Counted from the first letter of the stretch, positions 17,639-28,158 are shown. The stretch: 64,000 bases of DNA from Laspinema palackyanum D2c (GCF_025370875.1 NZ_JAMXFD010000007.1:122356-186355), one strand, 5' to 3'. A program made the numbers and translations. Notes: a model not told the origin generated them from the sequence alone.

Positions 17639-19893
17639 TGAGTAATGAACCCTTATCAATCCAGCTTGAAGCGCGCAGCATTGCCGCTTGTACTTCCTTG
17701 CCTCCGGAACTCGCTTTTATGGGGAATGCATTGCAGCATCAAGTGGAAGTCTACGAGCGATCGCGCGATCATGACTTGATTCTCGCACTCGCACCCACGG
17801 GGACTGGCAAAACGAAAGGCGGGTTATTAACCCTACTGCATCAACCGACCAAAAGTGCAGTCTATATAGCCCCCACCAATGCCTTAATTACCCAACAAAC
17901 AGAAGCGGCTAAAAACTTTCTCAAAGAGGCGGGATTAGACCATGTGGTAATTGAGGCATCTGCCGCCAAAATTCGCCAATGGCCTAACACTCAAGTGGGG
18001 GCGCGTTCTGGAGAAAAAGTCTATAACCTGTTAAGGAATCCCGCTACAATTTTTCCAGAACTAGGCCCGAAACGTCCTGTTTTGCTGGTGACTAATCCCG
18101 ATATTTTTTACTACGCCACCTTTTTTGCCTATAACCGACTCGATCGCGTCAATATTGCCAGTGGGTTTTACACCAAATTTTCTACGGTTATCTTTGATGA
18201 GTTTCATCTTTACGATGCGAAACAGTTAGTGGGATTACTGTTTTATTTAGCTCACTCCCACATTTTCAGATTTTTTGAACAGGGGCGGCGAGTGATTCTG
18301 CTCACTGCTACACCGGAACCTGCTTGTGAAGTGGTATTCAGTAATTTAGAAGCTCAAGGGGTCAGAATTGCCCGGATTGATGGGGTAGGAACATCAAATT
18401 TGGTCCCCTCGCAAACTGCGGTTAATTTAGAATTGCGATCGCAACCCACGAAACCGGAATTTATCGCTGAATTAGCCAATGAAGTGGTTCGGCGATACCA
18501 AGCACGACCGGATTGCAATGGGGCGGTCATTTTAGATTCTCTCTCTGTGGTGACTGAGTTGTACCAAGCTTTAAAAGCAAAAGGTTTAGGCGATCGCATC
18601 GGAAGAATTACCGGCCCTGCTTCTGCCACGGATCGGAAATGGGCAATGGAACAATCGATTATTTTAGCCACCAGTACAGTGGATGTGGGGTTTAATTTTG
18701 AACGGCATCCTGCACCGACTCGACAAAACTTAGATTGGTTGATTTTTTCAGCCCGCGATCGCGCTGCATTTTGGCAGAGAATTGGGCGAGTGGGGCGGGT
18801 ATTGGGGAAAACTGAAACCGTTATTCCTTCAGAAGCGATCGGCTATTTACCCGATCGCGCATGGGAACAAGGGATTACCAACCTGGACTGTTCTGGCGGG
18901 CGATCGGCCCTCGCTGAAACTCTCGAAACCATTCGATGCCTAGATCGACCTTTTTGGCTGGCTTATTGGCGTTCTGAGGCATTTTTAGAAATCGCCCGTC
19001 CCCTCTTGGAAATGGAAGAAATGCTAGAAAAATTGCCCCAACATTCGCTCATTTCTGAACTGTTTGAGAGTCTGCGGTTAAGTCTGGGAGGCAAACGCAC
19101 TTGGTCCTACTATCGTTCTCGAATTAAAGATATCCGGGCCGCCCGAGACTTAGCTAAAGAACCGCTTAAACTCGTACCGGGTCGAAGGCATTTTATCCAA
19201 ACCTTTCTGAAAATTAACTGTCCGGAAGATTGGGAAGAGATTCAATCTGGAAATGCAGAACTTGAAGACATTGAAAAAATCTTCAAATCTGACCCCGAAG
19301 CGGCCAGACATTTAAAAGACTTTGCTGCCAAATGGAGCGCCAGCTATCAACCCATTTTCCAATTTCGCTCCGGGTTATTTGAGAGCCTCCAAATTCGCGA
19401 TCCGCAGGGTTTATTTTTAGACCGCTCCTCTGAGACTTATTTAGATGCCTTACATCTATTACGCTATTGCAACTTTGTTTCCGATGGGGAAATCCTGGAA
19501 ATTCAAAGTCCAGCAGATCCGCCCTATCAGGTGAAGTTTCGGTTGCGTTACCCGAGGACAATCAGGGAATTTATAAATGAAGAAATGAATAAGCTCAATG
19601 CCTTCTTAGGTTGTAAAATCCAAAGAGTTTCGGGTGATGCAATCGCCCCAATGCCCTTTATAGAAAGCCTGGAAAAGGAGTGGTTTCCAGGAGTTATTAT
19701 CTGTCCACTCAAGAATGGCGGCCCCCTCTATCGGCTACGACAAGCTAGAATAGAATCTTTTCCCATTACGCTTAACTGCAATGATGGTGAAAAAGATTAT
19801 GAATTTTTCCCTGGACTGTCTGGAATACTAGCACTCGCCACGGAAGGAGTAAAGCTCCGCCTCCCTGATGAACAAGACTTCTATTGTGTCTAA
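17638..19893 (+). CDS. cas3: Type I-D Cas3 helicase without HD domain
   Basis: A 751-aa superfamily-2 helicase. Walker A is APTGTGKT (52-59), motif II is DEFH (187-190), motif III is TAT (about 223), and motif VI is QRIGRVGRV near 380. There is no N-terminal HD nuclease; in type I-D this is supplied by Cas10d. The protein unwinds target DNA after Cascade binding. The ATG at 17638 overlaps the csc1 stop, so the longer in-frame ORF from 17575 is rejected. Confidence 0.93.
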   Translation: MSNEPLSIQLEARSIAACTSLPPELAFMGNALQHQVEVYERSRDHDLILALAPTGTGKTKGGLLTLLHQPTKSAVYIAPTNALITQQTEAAKNFLKEAGLDHVVIEASAAKIRQWPNTQVGARSGEKVYNLLRNPATIFPELGPKRPVLLVTNPDIFYYATFFAYNRLDRVNIASGFYTKFSTVIFDEFHLYDAKQLVGLLFYLAHSHIFRFFEQGRRVILLTATPEPACEVVFSNLEAQGVRIARIDGVGTSNLVPSQTAVNLELRSQPTKPEFIAELANEVVRRYQARPDCNGAVILDSLSVVTELYQALKAKGLGDRIGRITGPASATDRKWAMEQSIILATSTVDVGFNFERHPAPTRQNLDWLIFSARDRAAFWQRIGRVGRVLGKTETVIPSEAIGYLPDRAWEQGITNLDCSGGRSALAETLETIRCLDRPFWLAYWRSEAFLEIARPLLEMEEMLEKLPQHSLISELFESLRLSLGGKRTWSYYRSRIKDIRAARDLAKEPLKLVPGRRHFIQTFLKINCPEDWEEIQSGNAELEDIEKIFKSDPEAARHLKDFAAKWSASYQPIFQFRSGLFESLQIRDPQGLFLDRSSETYLDALHLLRYCNFVSDGEILEIQSPADPPYQVKFRLRYPRTIREFINEEMNKLNAFLGCKIQRVSGDAIAPMPFIESLEKEWFPGVIICPLKNGGPLYRLRQARIESFPITLNCNDGEKDYEFFPGLSGILALATEGVKLRLPDEQDFYCV

Positions 19894-19924
19894 CCAAAAC
19901 CCATTTTATTCTATTAACAAATCC

Positions 19925-20185
19925 ATGACCACCCAACAACTCATCGAAATGCTCTCTCAATTTGACCCTGATACTCCTGTGGTGATTCAAGGGTATGAAG
20001 CAGGATATAACAGCATCAGCATTATTGAACAAAAAAGCATTCAAATGAATGTAAACCCCGAACATTTCTATGGCGCACATGGCCCCACAGACCATCAACC
20101 CGAGCCAGTTCCTAATGTACCGTTTGTCGATGTGATTTATCTGGGCGGATATAATCATATTTCTCGGGAAAATGGTTTATATTAA
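19925..20185 (+). CDS. Small unknown protein inside the cas operon (86 aa)
   Basis: Lies between cas3 and cas6 on the same strand, 31 bases after the cas3 stop. The sequence MTTQQLIEMLSQFDPDTPVV then IQGYEAGYNSI, with a later FYGAHGP, resembles small proteins found sporadically in other bacteria, often beside mobile or phage genes, with no function known to me. It is not a recognised core I-D protein. An alternative in-frame ATG at 19868 would overlap the cas3 end and add 19 residues. It could be a CRISPR accessory factor or a passenger. Confidence 0.72.
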   Translation: MTTQQLIEMLSQFDPDTPVVIQGYEAGYNSISIIEQKSIQMNVNPEHFYGAHGPTDHQPEPVPNVPFVDVIYLGGYNHISRENGLY

Positions 20186-20200
20186 GCCTTGAATAAAGAC

Positions 20201-20233
20201 AGGGAGTTGTGCTTTTCCTATAAGTACAACTCC
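20201..20233 (+). terminator. Hairpin between the small ORF and cas6
   Basis: GGGAGTTGTGCTT pairs with AAGTACAACTCC around a short TTCCTAT loop, with one mismatch. No U-run follows, so it may be an attenuator or mRNA processing structure within the operon. Confidence 0.45.
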
Positions 20234-20279
20234 ACCCCTAACTAAAACATTGTACACACATTTATTGACTTTAATTATC

Positions 20280-21107
20280 ATGCCTCATAGTCTTATCATC
20301 AACCTAGTTCCCACCTCCCCGATTTCTCCACAATTTCTCAGTGGTAGACATCTCCATGCACTGTTTCTAACCCTCATCAATTCCGTTAACCCAGAATTGG
20401 CGACCTTTTTACATGAACAGAAGAGTGAAAAAGCCTTTACTCTCAGTCCCCTGCAAGTCAGTCATTCCTCACATAATGCGGGCCATTTATTGCAATGGAA
20501 GCACAATAAATCCATTCCCAAGGGTATGGGTTGTTGGTGGCGGGTTTCTCTGTTAGATGATGCTTTATTTAACAATTTGATGCAGCTTTGGCTCAATCTA
20601 AATCCCGAACAACCTTGGCATTTGGGGTCAGCAAATTTGCAGATTACTCGAATTTTGGGGACGCCGCAGGTGACTCAGCCTTGGGCGAATTTTTGCACTT
20701 ATGGGGAGTTATATGAACAGGCATCGGATAGTCAGCGAAAAATTGAGATAGTTTTCTGTACGCCGACGGCTTTTCGCCAGGGTCAATATGATTCTTGTTT
20801 GCCAACCCGAGAATGTTTGTTTAATAGTTTGCTGCACCGTTGGAATAAATATAGTCAGATTCCCCTCGCTGAGTCTTTGACAGAGTACATTTTTCCCACT
20901 TATGTGAATGTTCACTCGGAAATTATTAGCGATAAACGCAGTAAATTTATTGGCTGTGTGGGGGAAATGGGATATTCCATTTTAGGGGATGCTTCGCCGG
21001 AAATTATCAAGGATATTAACGTTTTAGCCGATTTTGCTCTTTACAGTGGTGCAGGACGGAAAACGCCGATGGGGATGGGGATGATTCGGCGGTTGAATAT
21101 GTCTTGA
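20280..21107 (+). CDS. cas6: CRISPR pre-crRNA endoribonuclease Cas6
   Basis: A 275-aa RAMP-fold endoribonuclease that cuts the repeat transcript to leave the crRNA 5-prime handle. The Gly-rich C-terminal motif GAGRKTPMGMGM is characteristic, as is FIGCVGEMGYSI just before it. The catalytic His cannot be assigned by eye. The ATG at 20280 (MPHSLIINLV) is favoured over a TTG 30 bases upstream. A dispersed inverted-repeat element separates it from cas4. Confidence 0.9.
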   Translation: MPHSLIINLVPTSPISPQFLSGRHLHALFLTLINSVNPELATFLHEQKSEKAFTLSPLQVSHSSHNAGHLLQWKHNKSIPKGMGCWWRVSLLDDALFNNLMQLWLNLNPEQPWHLGSANLQITRILGTPQVTQPWANFCTYGELYEQASDSQRKIEIVFCTPTAFRQGQYDSCLPTRECLFNSLLHRWNKYSQIPLAESLTEYIFPTYVNVHSEIISDKRSKFIGCVGEMGYSILGDASPEIIKDINVLADFALYSGAGRKTPMGMGMIRRLNMS

Positions 21108-21127
21108 TAGAAGGCGATCGCAAGTTA

Positions 21128-21349
21128 GCAACAACCGACGGGGGTTTAAACGATTGGCGGTCTCATAGCTAAAGTCGGTTAAAAACCGACTAAAAACTTA
21201 GGGTTTTTGTTAATTAAGTAGGAGAAAATTAGCCTCCGAGTTTGCATTCTGTTACAACCCATTAAAAAACATTACACCATAAGACTTTCAGTCGGTTTCA
21301 ACCGACTTTAGCTGTTAGGCGGGGGTTTAAACCCCCGCCGGGTATTGCC
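21128..21349. repeat. MITE-like long inverted repeat between cas6 and cas4
   Basis: The left arm has GACGGGGGTTTAAAC then CATAGCTAAAGTCGGTT. The right arm has AACCGACTTTAGCTGTTA then GGCGGGGGTTTAAACCCC. The arms face each other around about 100 bases of unrelated AT-rich DNA. The same architecture recurs at 30520-30816, 45611-45756 and 48580-48918. The left arm here is slightly degenerate. The element interrupts the cas operon and may affect expression of the adaptation genes. Confidence 0.8.
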
Positions 21350-21369
21350 ACTATCCACAAATTAAACTC

Positions 21370-21963
21370 ATGAACAATTCTGATTACATTACCATTGCTG
21401 CACTCAATCAATATTCTTATTGTCCTCATCGCTGCTGGCGGATGTTTTGTGCAGGCGAATTTCGGGACAATCACTACACCTTAGATGGAACAAATTTACA
21501 TGAACGGGTGCATACCCTGGGTGAGGGAAATCGGGAAGAAATGTGGCAAGTTCGGGCGATTTGGTTGAAGTCGGAACAGTATCAATTGATTGGCAAGGCG
21601 GATTTAATTGAATCCGTGGAGGGGGAAGTTTATCCGATTGAATATAAGCGGGGGAAGAAAGGAGAATGGGATAATGATGAGTTACAAGTTTGTGCTCAAG
21701 CCTTATGTTTAGAGGAAATGATGGGGAAAACAATTGAGCGTGGGTATGTGTATTATGCCCAAACTCGGCGACGGCAAGCGGTGGAGATTACGGAGGAGTT
21801 GCGACAGGAGGCGATCGCCACTTTAGAAGCCATTTCTAACCTCCTCCAAACTGGAACTATGCCACCTCCTATCTATACCAAACGTTGTCGCGGTTGCAGT
21901 TTATTTCATCAATGTTTACCTCAAGCTGCGGACAAAGTTAAACGCTATCAAGAAGCGAGTTAA
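21370..21963 (+). CDS. cas4: CRISPR-associated exonuclease Cas4
   Basis: A 197-aa RecB-family nuclease with an iron-sulphur cluster. C18 in YCPHRCW and C173, C176, C182 in CRGCSLFHQC fit the four cluster ligands. The nuclease core has GKAD (D78) and EYK (E91, K93). Cas4 trims prespacers and helps choose PAM-adjacent ends for Cas1-Cas2. It is followed by cas1 after about 200 bases that hold dispersed repeats. Confidence 0.95.
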   Translation: MNNSDYITIAALNQYSYCPHRCWRMFCAGEFRDNHYTLDGTNLHERVHTLGEGNREEMWQVRAIWLKSEQYQLIGKADLIESVEGEVYPIEYKRGKKGEWDNDELQVCAQALCLEEMMGKTIERGYVYYAQTRRRQAVEITEELRQEAIATLEAISNLLQTGTMPPPIYTKRCRGCSLFHQCLPQAADKVKRYQEAS

Positions 21964-22005
21964 TTGGGTCAATTATGAAGGCTTTTTCTGGTTGTTTGCG
22001 CCGGA

Positions 22006-22140
22006 GGACCCCACCCTAACCCTCCCCTTGCCAAGGGGAGGGGACCGGAGGTGGATTAGGGAGAATTGAGAAACCTTTTTCAATGAGCCTGCGAAGGCAG
22101 GCTTCGTCCGTATAGCCCCACCCTTTAGGGTGTGGGTTCA
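22006..22140. repeat. Two dispersed repeats between cas4 and cas1
   Basis: A GC-rich palindrome at 22020-22042 (CCCTCCCCTTG facing CAAGGGGAGGG) is followed by GGACCGGAGGTG. The same word set recurs at about 33760-33808. A second element at about 22088-22138 contains GCCTGCGAAGGCAGGCTTCG and CCCCACCCTTTAGGGTG. It recurs at about 36069-36118. Confidence 0.8.
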
Positions 22141-22169
22141 AGTTATTAGATTAAAATTAGGAGAGAATT

Positions 22170-23174
22170 GTGGGTACAGTTTATATCACTCAAGATGACT
22201 GCTTTATTGGCAAAACCGATGAACGATTAAACATTCGGGCTAACAAGCAAAAATTGCTGGATGTGCCGTTAATTAATATCGAAGGAGTGGTAATTATGGG
22301 ACGGGCGACTGTTTCCCCCGCAGTGGTGACGGAACTGCTCAATCGCCATATTCCTTTGAGTTTTTTAACCACAACCGGACGATATTTAGGCCGATTAGAA
22401 CCGGAACTGACTAAGAATATTTTTGTCCGTAAAGCCCAATGGCAAGCAGCGGGAGAAACCGAGAAATCCCTGCATTTAGTGCGGGGATTTATTCGGGGAA
22501 AACTCAAGAACTATCGAACTGCATTGTTACGCAAACAGCGAGAACGAACCGATGGGAACTTCCAAACGGCAACGGATCGCCTGAAACAAATCCTGTCCTC
22601 CCTGACATCAACAGCCACGATTGATTCCTTGCGCGGATTAGAAGGGGCGGGAAGTGCTGCCTATTTCCAATGTTTTGATGCCTTAATTCGTAGCGAAGGG
22701 TTCAGATTTGAAGCGCGTCGCCGTCGTCCTCCCACGGACCCGGTGAATGCCCTGCTCAGTTTAGGCTATTCTTTACTCAGCCATGATATCCAGAGTGCAG
22801 TGAATATTGTAGGATTTGACCCCTATCTCGGATATCTGCACGTTGAACGCTATGGACGCCCTTCCTTAGCCCTGGATTTGATGGAAGAATTTCGCCCGAT
22901 TGTTGTCGATGCGATGGTGTTGAATGCGATTAATAATCGCATCATCACTCCGGCAGATTTCACCACTGAACCGATTAGCAATGCCGTTTCTTTGACCCCC
23001 GAAGCGTTGCGGACTTTTCTGCGACTCTATGAACAGAAAAAACAGTCGAATTTCACCCATCCGGTGATGGGGAAAAAATGTACCTATCAGGAATCCTTTG
23101 AAATTCAAGGACGACTGATGGCGAAGTATTTGATGGAAGAAATCGAACAATATCCGCCCTTGGTGTTGAAATAG
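22170..23174 (+). CDS. cas1: CRISPR integrase Cas1
   Basis: A 334-aa integrase. The metal-binding residues are E158 in LRGLEGAGS, H224 in GYLHVERYGRP, and E239/E240 in LMEEFRP. With Cas2 it integrates new spacers at the leader end. The start is GTG at 22170 with AGGAGAG just upstream. Length is normal for cyanobacterial I-D/III Cas1. cas2 follows after 83 bases. Confidence 0.96.
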   Translation: MGTVYITQDDCFIGKTDERLNIRANKQKLLDVPLINIEGVVIMGRATVSPAVVTELLNRHIPLSFLTTTGRYLGRLEPELTKNIFVRKAQWQAAGETEKSLHLVRGFIRGKLKNYRTALLRKQRERTDGNFQTATDRLKQILSSLTSTATIDSLRGLEGAGSAAYFQCFDALIRSEGFRFEARRRRPPTDPVNALLSLGYSLLSHDIQSAVNIVGFDPYLGYLHVERYGRPSLALDLMEEFRPIVVDAMVLNAINNRIITPADFTTEPISNAVSLTPEALRTFLRLYEQKKQSNFTHPVMGKKCTYQESFEIQGRLMAKYLMEEIEQYPPLVLK

Positions 23175-23257
23175 CCGTCCCCTTACCGGGAATTGATGCA
23201 ACTGCCGTTGCTGAGACGGCGTTGGGGTGAATTTGTAGAACATTTGGTAGATGGGTT

Positions 23258-23530
23258 ATGTATGTTGTGATTGCTTACGATATTTCTGAGGACAAACGAC
23301 GCACGAAAATTCACAATATTCTCAAGTCCTATGGACAGTGGGTGCAATTTTCGATGTTTGAGTGTGATTTGAACCCGACTCAGTACCAGAGACTGCGGAT
23401 GCGCCTGAGTAAACAGATCAAACCTGATGAGGACAATATTCGATTTTTCTTCCTCTGCGCCTGCTGCCAAGGTAAAATAGAACGCATCGGGGGAGTAGAA
23501 CCGAGGGACTCGACCATCTTTTTCGCCTAG
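23258..23530 (+). CDS. cas2: CRISPR adaptation protein Cas2
   Basis: A 90-aa ferredoxin-fold protein that bridges two Cas1 dimers. It starts MYVVIAYDISEDKRRTKI, typical of Cas2, with D8 at the canonical position, and ends in a beta-strand motif GGVEPRDSTIFF. It is the last cas gene before the array; the leader begins right after its stop. Confidence 0.95.
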   Translation: MYVVIAYDISEDKRRTKIHNILKSYGQWVQFSMFECDLNPTQYQRLRMRLSKQIKPDEDNIRFFFLCACCQGKIERIGGVEPRDSTIFFA

Positions 23531-23784
23531 ATTGAGCGCGAACCCCAATCTGTAGAAAAGAAGGGGGGAAATTTGGGGGCTGAAATCCTCACGGGATAAG
23601 GCGTTGATTGCTTTTCCCCCTTTTATCCGGTTCGCGCAAACGCTGAAAGCTATATGGAGCAATGATTTGAGAGAAAAATGAATTTGACCTATTTACAAGT
23701 CGCTGGCTGTAATGGTATTTTTAATCTAGATTCGCGCAAATGCACCTTGAAAACTTTATATACCAAGAGTTTCAACCACGGGCA
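23531..23784 (+). promoter_or_regulatory. CRISPR leader
   Basis: An AT-rich 254-bp sequence between cas2 and the first repeat. It contains two copies of TTCGCGCAAAYGC exactly 100 bases apart (23631-23643 and 23731-23743), each followed by a GAAA...TATAT stretch. TTTATATACC next to the second copy is a candidate -10 region. Orientation is inferred from cas gene position, the ATTGAAAC repeat end and the degenerate last repeat. Confidence 0.75.
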
Positions 23785-26700
23785 GTCCCAATGAACCCTA
23801 ATCCCTTTCAGGGATTGAAACTCGATACCACCGCGATTTAAGCATTTCTTCGTAGGTCCCAATGAACCCTAATCCCTTTCAGGGATTGAAACCGCTTCAA
23901 GACTGTCTCCGCCGCTAAACACAAAAAGTCCCAATGAACCCTAATCCCTTTCAGGGATTGAAACGGAAATCAGTGGTCGCGATAGTGCTTATGAGATCGT
24001 CCCAATGAACCCTAATCCCTTTCAGGGATTGAAACAGAATATCGAACGCATGAAAAAGCAGATGGAATCCATGCAGTCCCAATGAACCCTAATCCCTTTC
24101 AGGGATTGAAACTTGGATATCTCCGGTAATAACAACTGTATTTAAGGGTCCCAATGAACCCTAATCCCTTTCAGGGATTGAAACCGATTAGCATCGGTTT
24201 TGAACCGGGCCGTAGGGCGTCCCAATGAACCCTAATCCCTTTCAGGGATTGAAACCAACTACGCCTACTCAAACTACTTGCTCCGAATTGTCCCAATGAA
24301 CCCTAATCCCTTTCAGGGATTGAAACCAATACCACCAATGTAATAAGCCATCGGCATCCACGTCCCAATGAACCCTAATCCCTTTCAGGGATTGAAACTT
24401 GTTCCGTCTCGTTTAAAATCTGCTGGGATATATGTCCCAATGAACCCTAATCCCTTTCAGGGATTGAAACACGGAAATGTAGAGGGCTACCCCTATTACA
24501 ATTCGTCCCAATGAACCCTAATCCCTTTCAGGGATTGAAACTTGACCTTTCCTTAGAAGGAGAACAGGAGATTGGCTCCAAGTCCCAATGAACCCTAATC
24601 CCTTTCAGGGATTGAAACTCGAAAGAGGTATTCGACAAGAGTGCGGCGACGGGCAAGGGTCCCAATGAACCCTAATCCCTTTCAGGGATTGAAACTTACG
24701 AGTTTTGGACCGCCCGGGATGTTGTGGAGGGTCCCAATGAACCCTAATCCCTTTCAGGGATTGAAACTTGAGCAGTTGTTGGGTTACAGAAATGGATTAC
24801 AAGTCCCAATGAACCCTAATCCCTTTCAGGGATTGAAACCTAGCAATTCCGCAGGTTTCTCGCAAGGGTGCTTCCCGGGGGTCCCAATGAACCCTAATCC
24901 CTTTCAGGGATTGAAACGAGATAGGTGGTCAAACGGTCAAGATTGCCGAAGGTCCCAATGAACCCTAATCCCTTTCAGGGATTGAAACAGCCAAAAAGAA
25001 AAAGGAGAGGGATCATAACGCAGGGGTCCCAATGAACCCTAATCCCTTTCAGGGATTGAAACAGAAAGTGAGGAATGGCTAACCTCCTGTTTAAACGTCC
25101 CAATGAACCCTAATCCCTTTCAGGGATTGAAACAACCGTACCTGGTATTTGACAGGACTGAGTTACTGTCCCAATGAACCCTAATCCCTTTCAGGGATTG
25201 AAACATAAAAGTGGGGTAATCAGTGTCACCCCATGCCCAGTCCCAATGAACCCTAATCCCTTTCAGGGATTGAAACAGGGTAAGGCCGCTTATTTTTGCC
25301 TCAAATATTTGAAGTCCCAATGAACCCTAATCCCTTTCAGGGATTGAAACAGAGAAATCATAGAAGAGGCTCGGCAAAAACTAAGTCCCAATGAACCCTA
25401 ATCCCTTTCAGGGATTGAAACGAATCATCATCCTCGATTTCCTCCATCACTTCAAGTCCCAATGAACCCTAATCCCTTTCAGGGATTGAAACCCTTGGGT
25501 TTGGCTTTGGTAGCAGTGGAGGATTGTCCCAATGAACCCTAATCCCTTTCAGGGATTGAAACTTACTCGAAAACTCGCTTAACCTAATTTCCTATGGCAG
25601 TCCCAATGAACCCTAATCCCTTTCAGGGATTGAAACAATTCAAAACCTAACCCGTCGAGGGTCTGGTCTCGTCCCAATGAACCCTAATCCCTTTCAGGGA
25701 TTGAAACAACAATGACGACTTGTTAAAATCTTCCCCTAAAAAAAGTCCCAATGAACCCTAATCCCTTTCAGGGATTGAAACATAGACCTCGCGGCCTAGA
25801 ACCAAGGTATTCGGGTCAGGTCCCAATGAACCCTAATCCCTTTCAGGGATTGAAACCTTCTCCTTCCCCGAGAGACATGACGATTTTGAGCGGTCCCAAT
25901 GAACCCTAATCCCTTTCAGGGATTGAAACGATAATCCCGCGCTTTTGGAAACCGCTTGTGCTTCGTCCCAATGAACCCTAATCCCTTTCAGGGATTGAAA
26001 CAATATTGGCAGACGAAGCCGTTTTGTTTGTATTAGTCCCAATGAACCCTAATCCCTTTCAGGGATTGAAACTTCATTTTTTTCCACTATTATCAGCCCT
26101 TTTTGGAGTCCCAATGAACCCTAATCCCTTTCAGGGATTGAAACTTGATATTGCCTTGCTACTGTTGTGGCCTGATGCGTCCCAATGAACCCTAATCCCT
26201 TTCAGGGATTGAAACATAGCAGTAATAATTAGTGTGTAACCGTATGGAGCGTCCCAATGAACCCTAATCCCTTTCAGGGATTGAAACCGATAAACGGAAT
26301 AGAGCCGCGCCGGGAGCCGGAGTCCCAATGAACCCTAATCCCTTTCAGGGATTGAAACGCGGCGGTGGTGGTGGTTTCTCCTGCTGCTGCTCGTCCCAAT
26401 GAACCCTAATCCCTTTCAGGGATTGAAACGAGACACCCATAAAGAGAAGGCTGCGATCTTAAAAGGTCCCAATGAACCCTAATCCCTTTCAGGGATTGAA
26501 ACAATAAAGCTAACGTGGGAACTCGGGACCCCAAAAGTCCCAATGAACCCTAATCCCTTTCAGGGATTGAAACCTTCCAATAGCTTAGGGTCCACTTGCG
26601 CCCATGAGTCCCAATGAACCCTAATCCCTTTCAGGGATTGAAACCTACCCTCTAGCTTCATATCTTTGGCTAAGTCGCGTCCCAATGAACCCTAATCCCT

Positions 26701-28158
26701 TTCAGGGATTGAAACGCTAACGTGCGAATTTGATAAAATGGCATTTTTAGTCCCAATGAACCCTAATCCCTTTCAGGGATTGAAACTTGTTAAAAGTGGT
26801 GATGCCTGATTGCGTAACGGGTCCCAATGAACCCTAATCCCTTTCAGGGATTGAAACGATCGCAATGGTGAGCTAATCCAAGCCTATGCAGGTCCCAATG
26901 AACCCTAATCCCTTTCAGGGATTGAAACATCTGACAGCTTCCAAGCGCTACCTGTGGTCAACATATAACGTCCCAATGAACCCTAATCCCTTTCAGGGAT
27001 TGAAACCCAACCCGATGGGCCGCGAATTGGAGTGATTGACGTCCCAATGAACCCTAATCCCTTTCAGGGATTGAAACTCATTATCATATTCCCTGGGTAT
27101 TGAGTGTATGCTTGTCCCAATGAACCCTAATCCCTTTCAGGGATTGAAACATGAATCTGGGGCATTTGACGGAGTGCAAGACTAGGTGTCCCAATGAACC
27201 CTAATCCCTTTCAGGGATTGAAACCAGTTAGTTCCTGATTCCATGTTTCATCGTTCTGAGTCCCAATGAACCCTAATCCCTTTCAGGGATTGAAACCTCT
27301 GCGCCAAAAGAATTCATTCACGGATGACTCAGTCCCAATGAACCCTAATCCCTTTCAGGGATTGAAACGCCTTTCTGGTGAAGAAACACCGGATCGGGGT
27401 CTCTCCCGCGTCCCAATGAACCCTAATCCCTTTCAGGGATTGAAACATTTTTTTCGGATTATTCAAAAACCCATGAACAAGTCCCAATGAACCCTAATCC
27501 CTTTCAGGGATTGAAACTCAAAAAATATCGGGAGATACTTCTTCTCTCGACGTCCCAATGAACCCTAATCCCTTTCAGGGATTGAAACATACTTAGCCGC
27601 GCACCATCACCAAGTCTTAGCGTCCCAATGAACCCTAATCCCTTTCAGGGATTGAAACGCCACGGGCCAATCCTGGGGGGATTTTGTAATTGTCCCAATG
27701 AACCCTAATCCCTTTCAGGGATTGAAACTGAGATTTCCCCCTAACTTCCCAAAGCGGTATATGTCCCAATGAACCCTAATCCCTTTCAGGGATTGAAACC
27801 TGGATCTTCCTCTCTTTCTTCTTGTATACAAGTCCCAATGAACCCTAATCCCTTTCAGGGATTGAAACTCAATTACTCCAGAACCGGCAGTATCCTGGCT
27901 TAAAGTCCCAATGAACCCTAATCCCTTTCAGGGATTGAAACTCCCCTGATACCATATCGAACGCGACCGCCATCTCAGGTCCCAATGAACCCTAATCCCT
28001 TTCAGGGATTGAAACCCTTGAGCCGAAGATCCACCGCAACAGCAAATCCTGTCCCAATGAACCCTAATCCCTTTCAGGGATTGAAACTTTGCCAGTGAGG
28101 GGAGGGGGGATAACAATTTTGGTCTCAATGAACCCTAATCCCTTTCAGCGATTGGAAC
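23785..28158 (+). CRISPR. Type I-D CRISPR array, 61 repeats and 60 spacers
   Basis: The repeat is 37 bp: it starts GTCCCAATGAACCC, has a stem AATCCCT-TTC-AGGGATT and ends ATTGAAAC, the usual 8-nt crRNA 5-prime handle. I count 61 copies by eye, with spacers averaging about 35 bp. Copies look identical by eye except the last (28122-28158), which has three changes (GTCTC for GTCCC, CAGCG for CAGGG, TTGGAAC for TTGAAAC), marking the leader-distal end. All cas genes and the leader lie on the same strand upstream. Near-perfect repeats and the large spacer number imply an active or recently active system. Confidence 0.97.

Noticed and set aside
24641-28128. Several open frames encoding repeated MNPNPFQGLK or FQSLKGIRVHWD
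   Set aside because: They are translations of the CRISPR repeat on either strand, not proteins.
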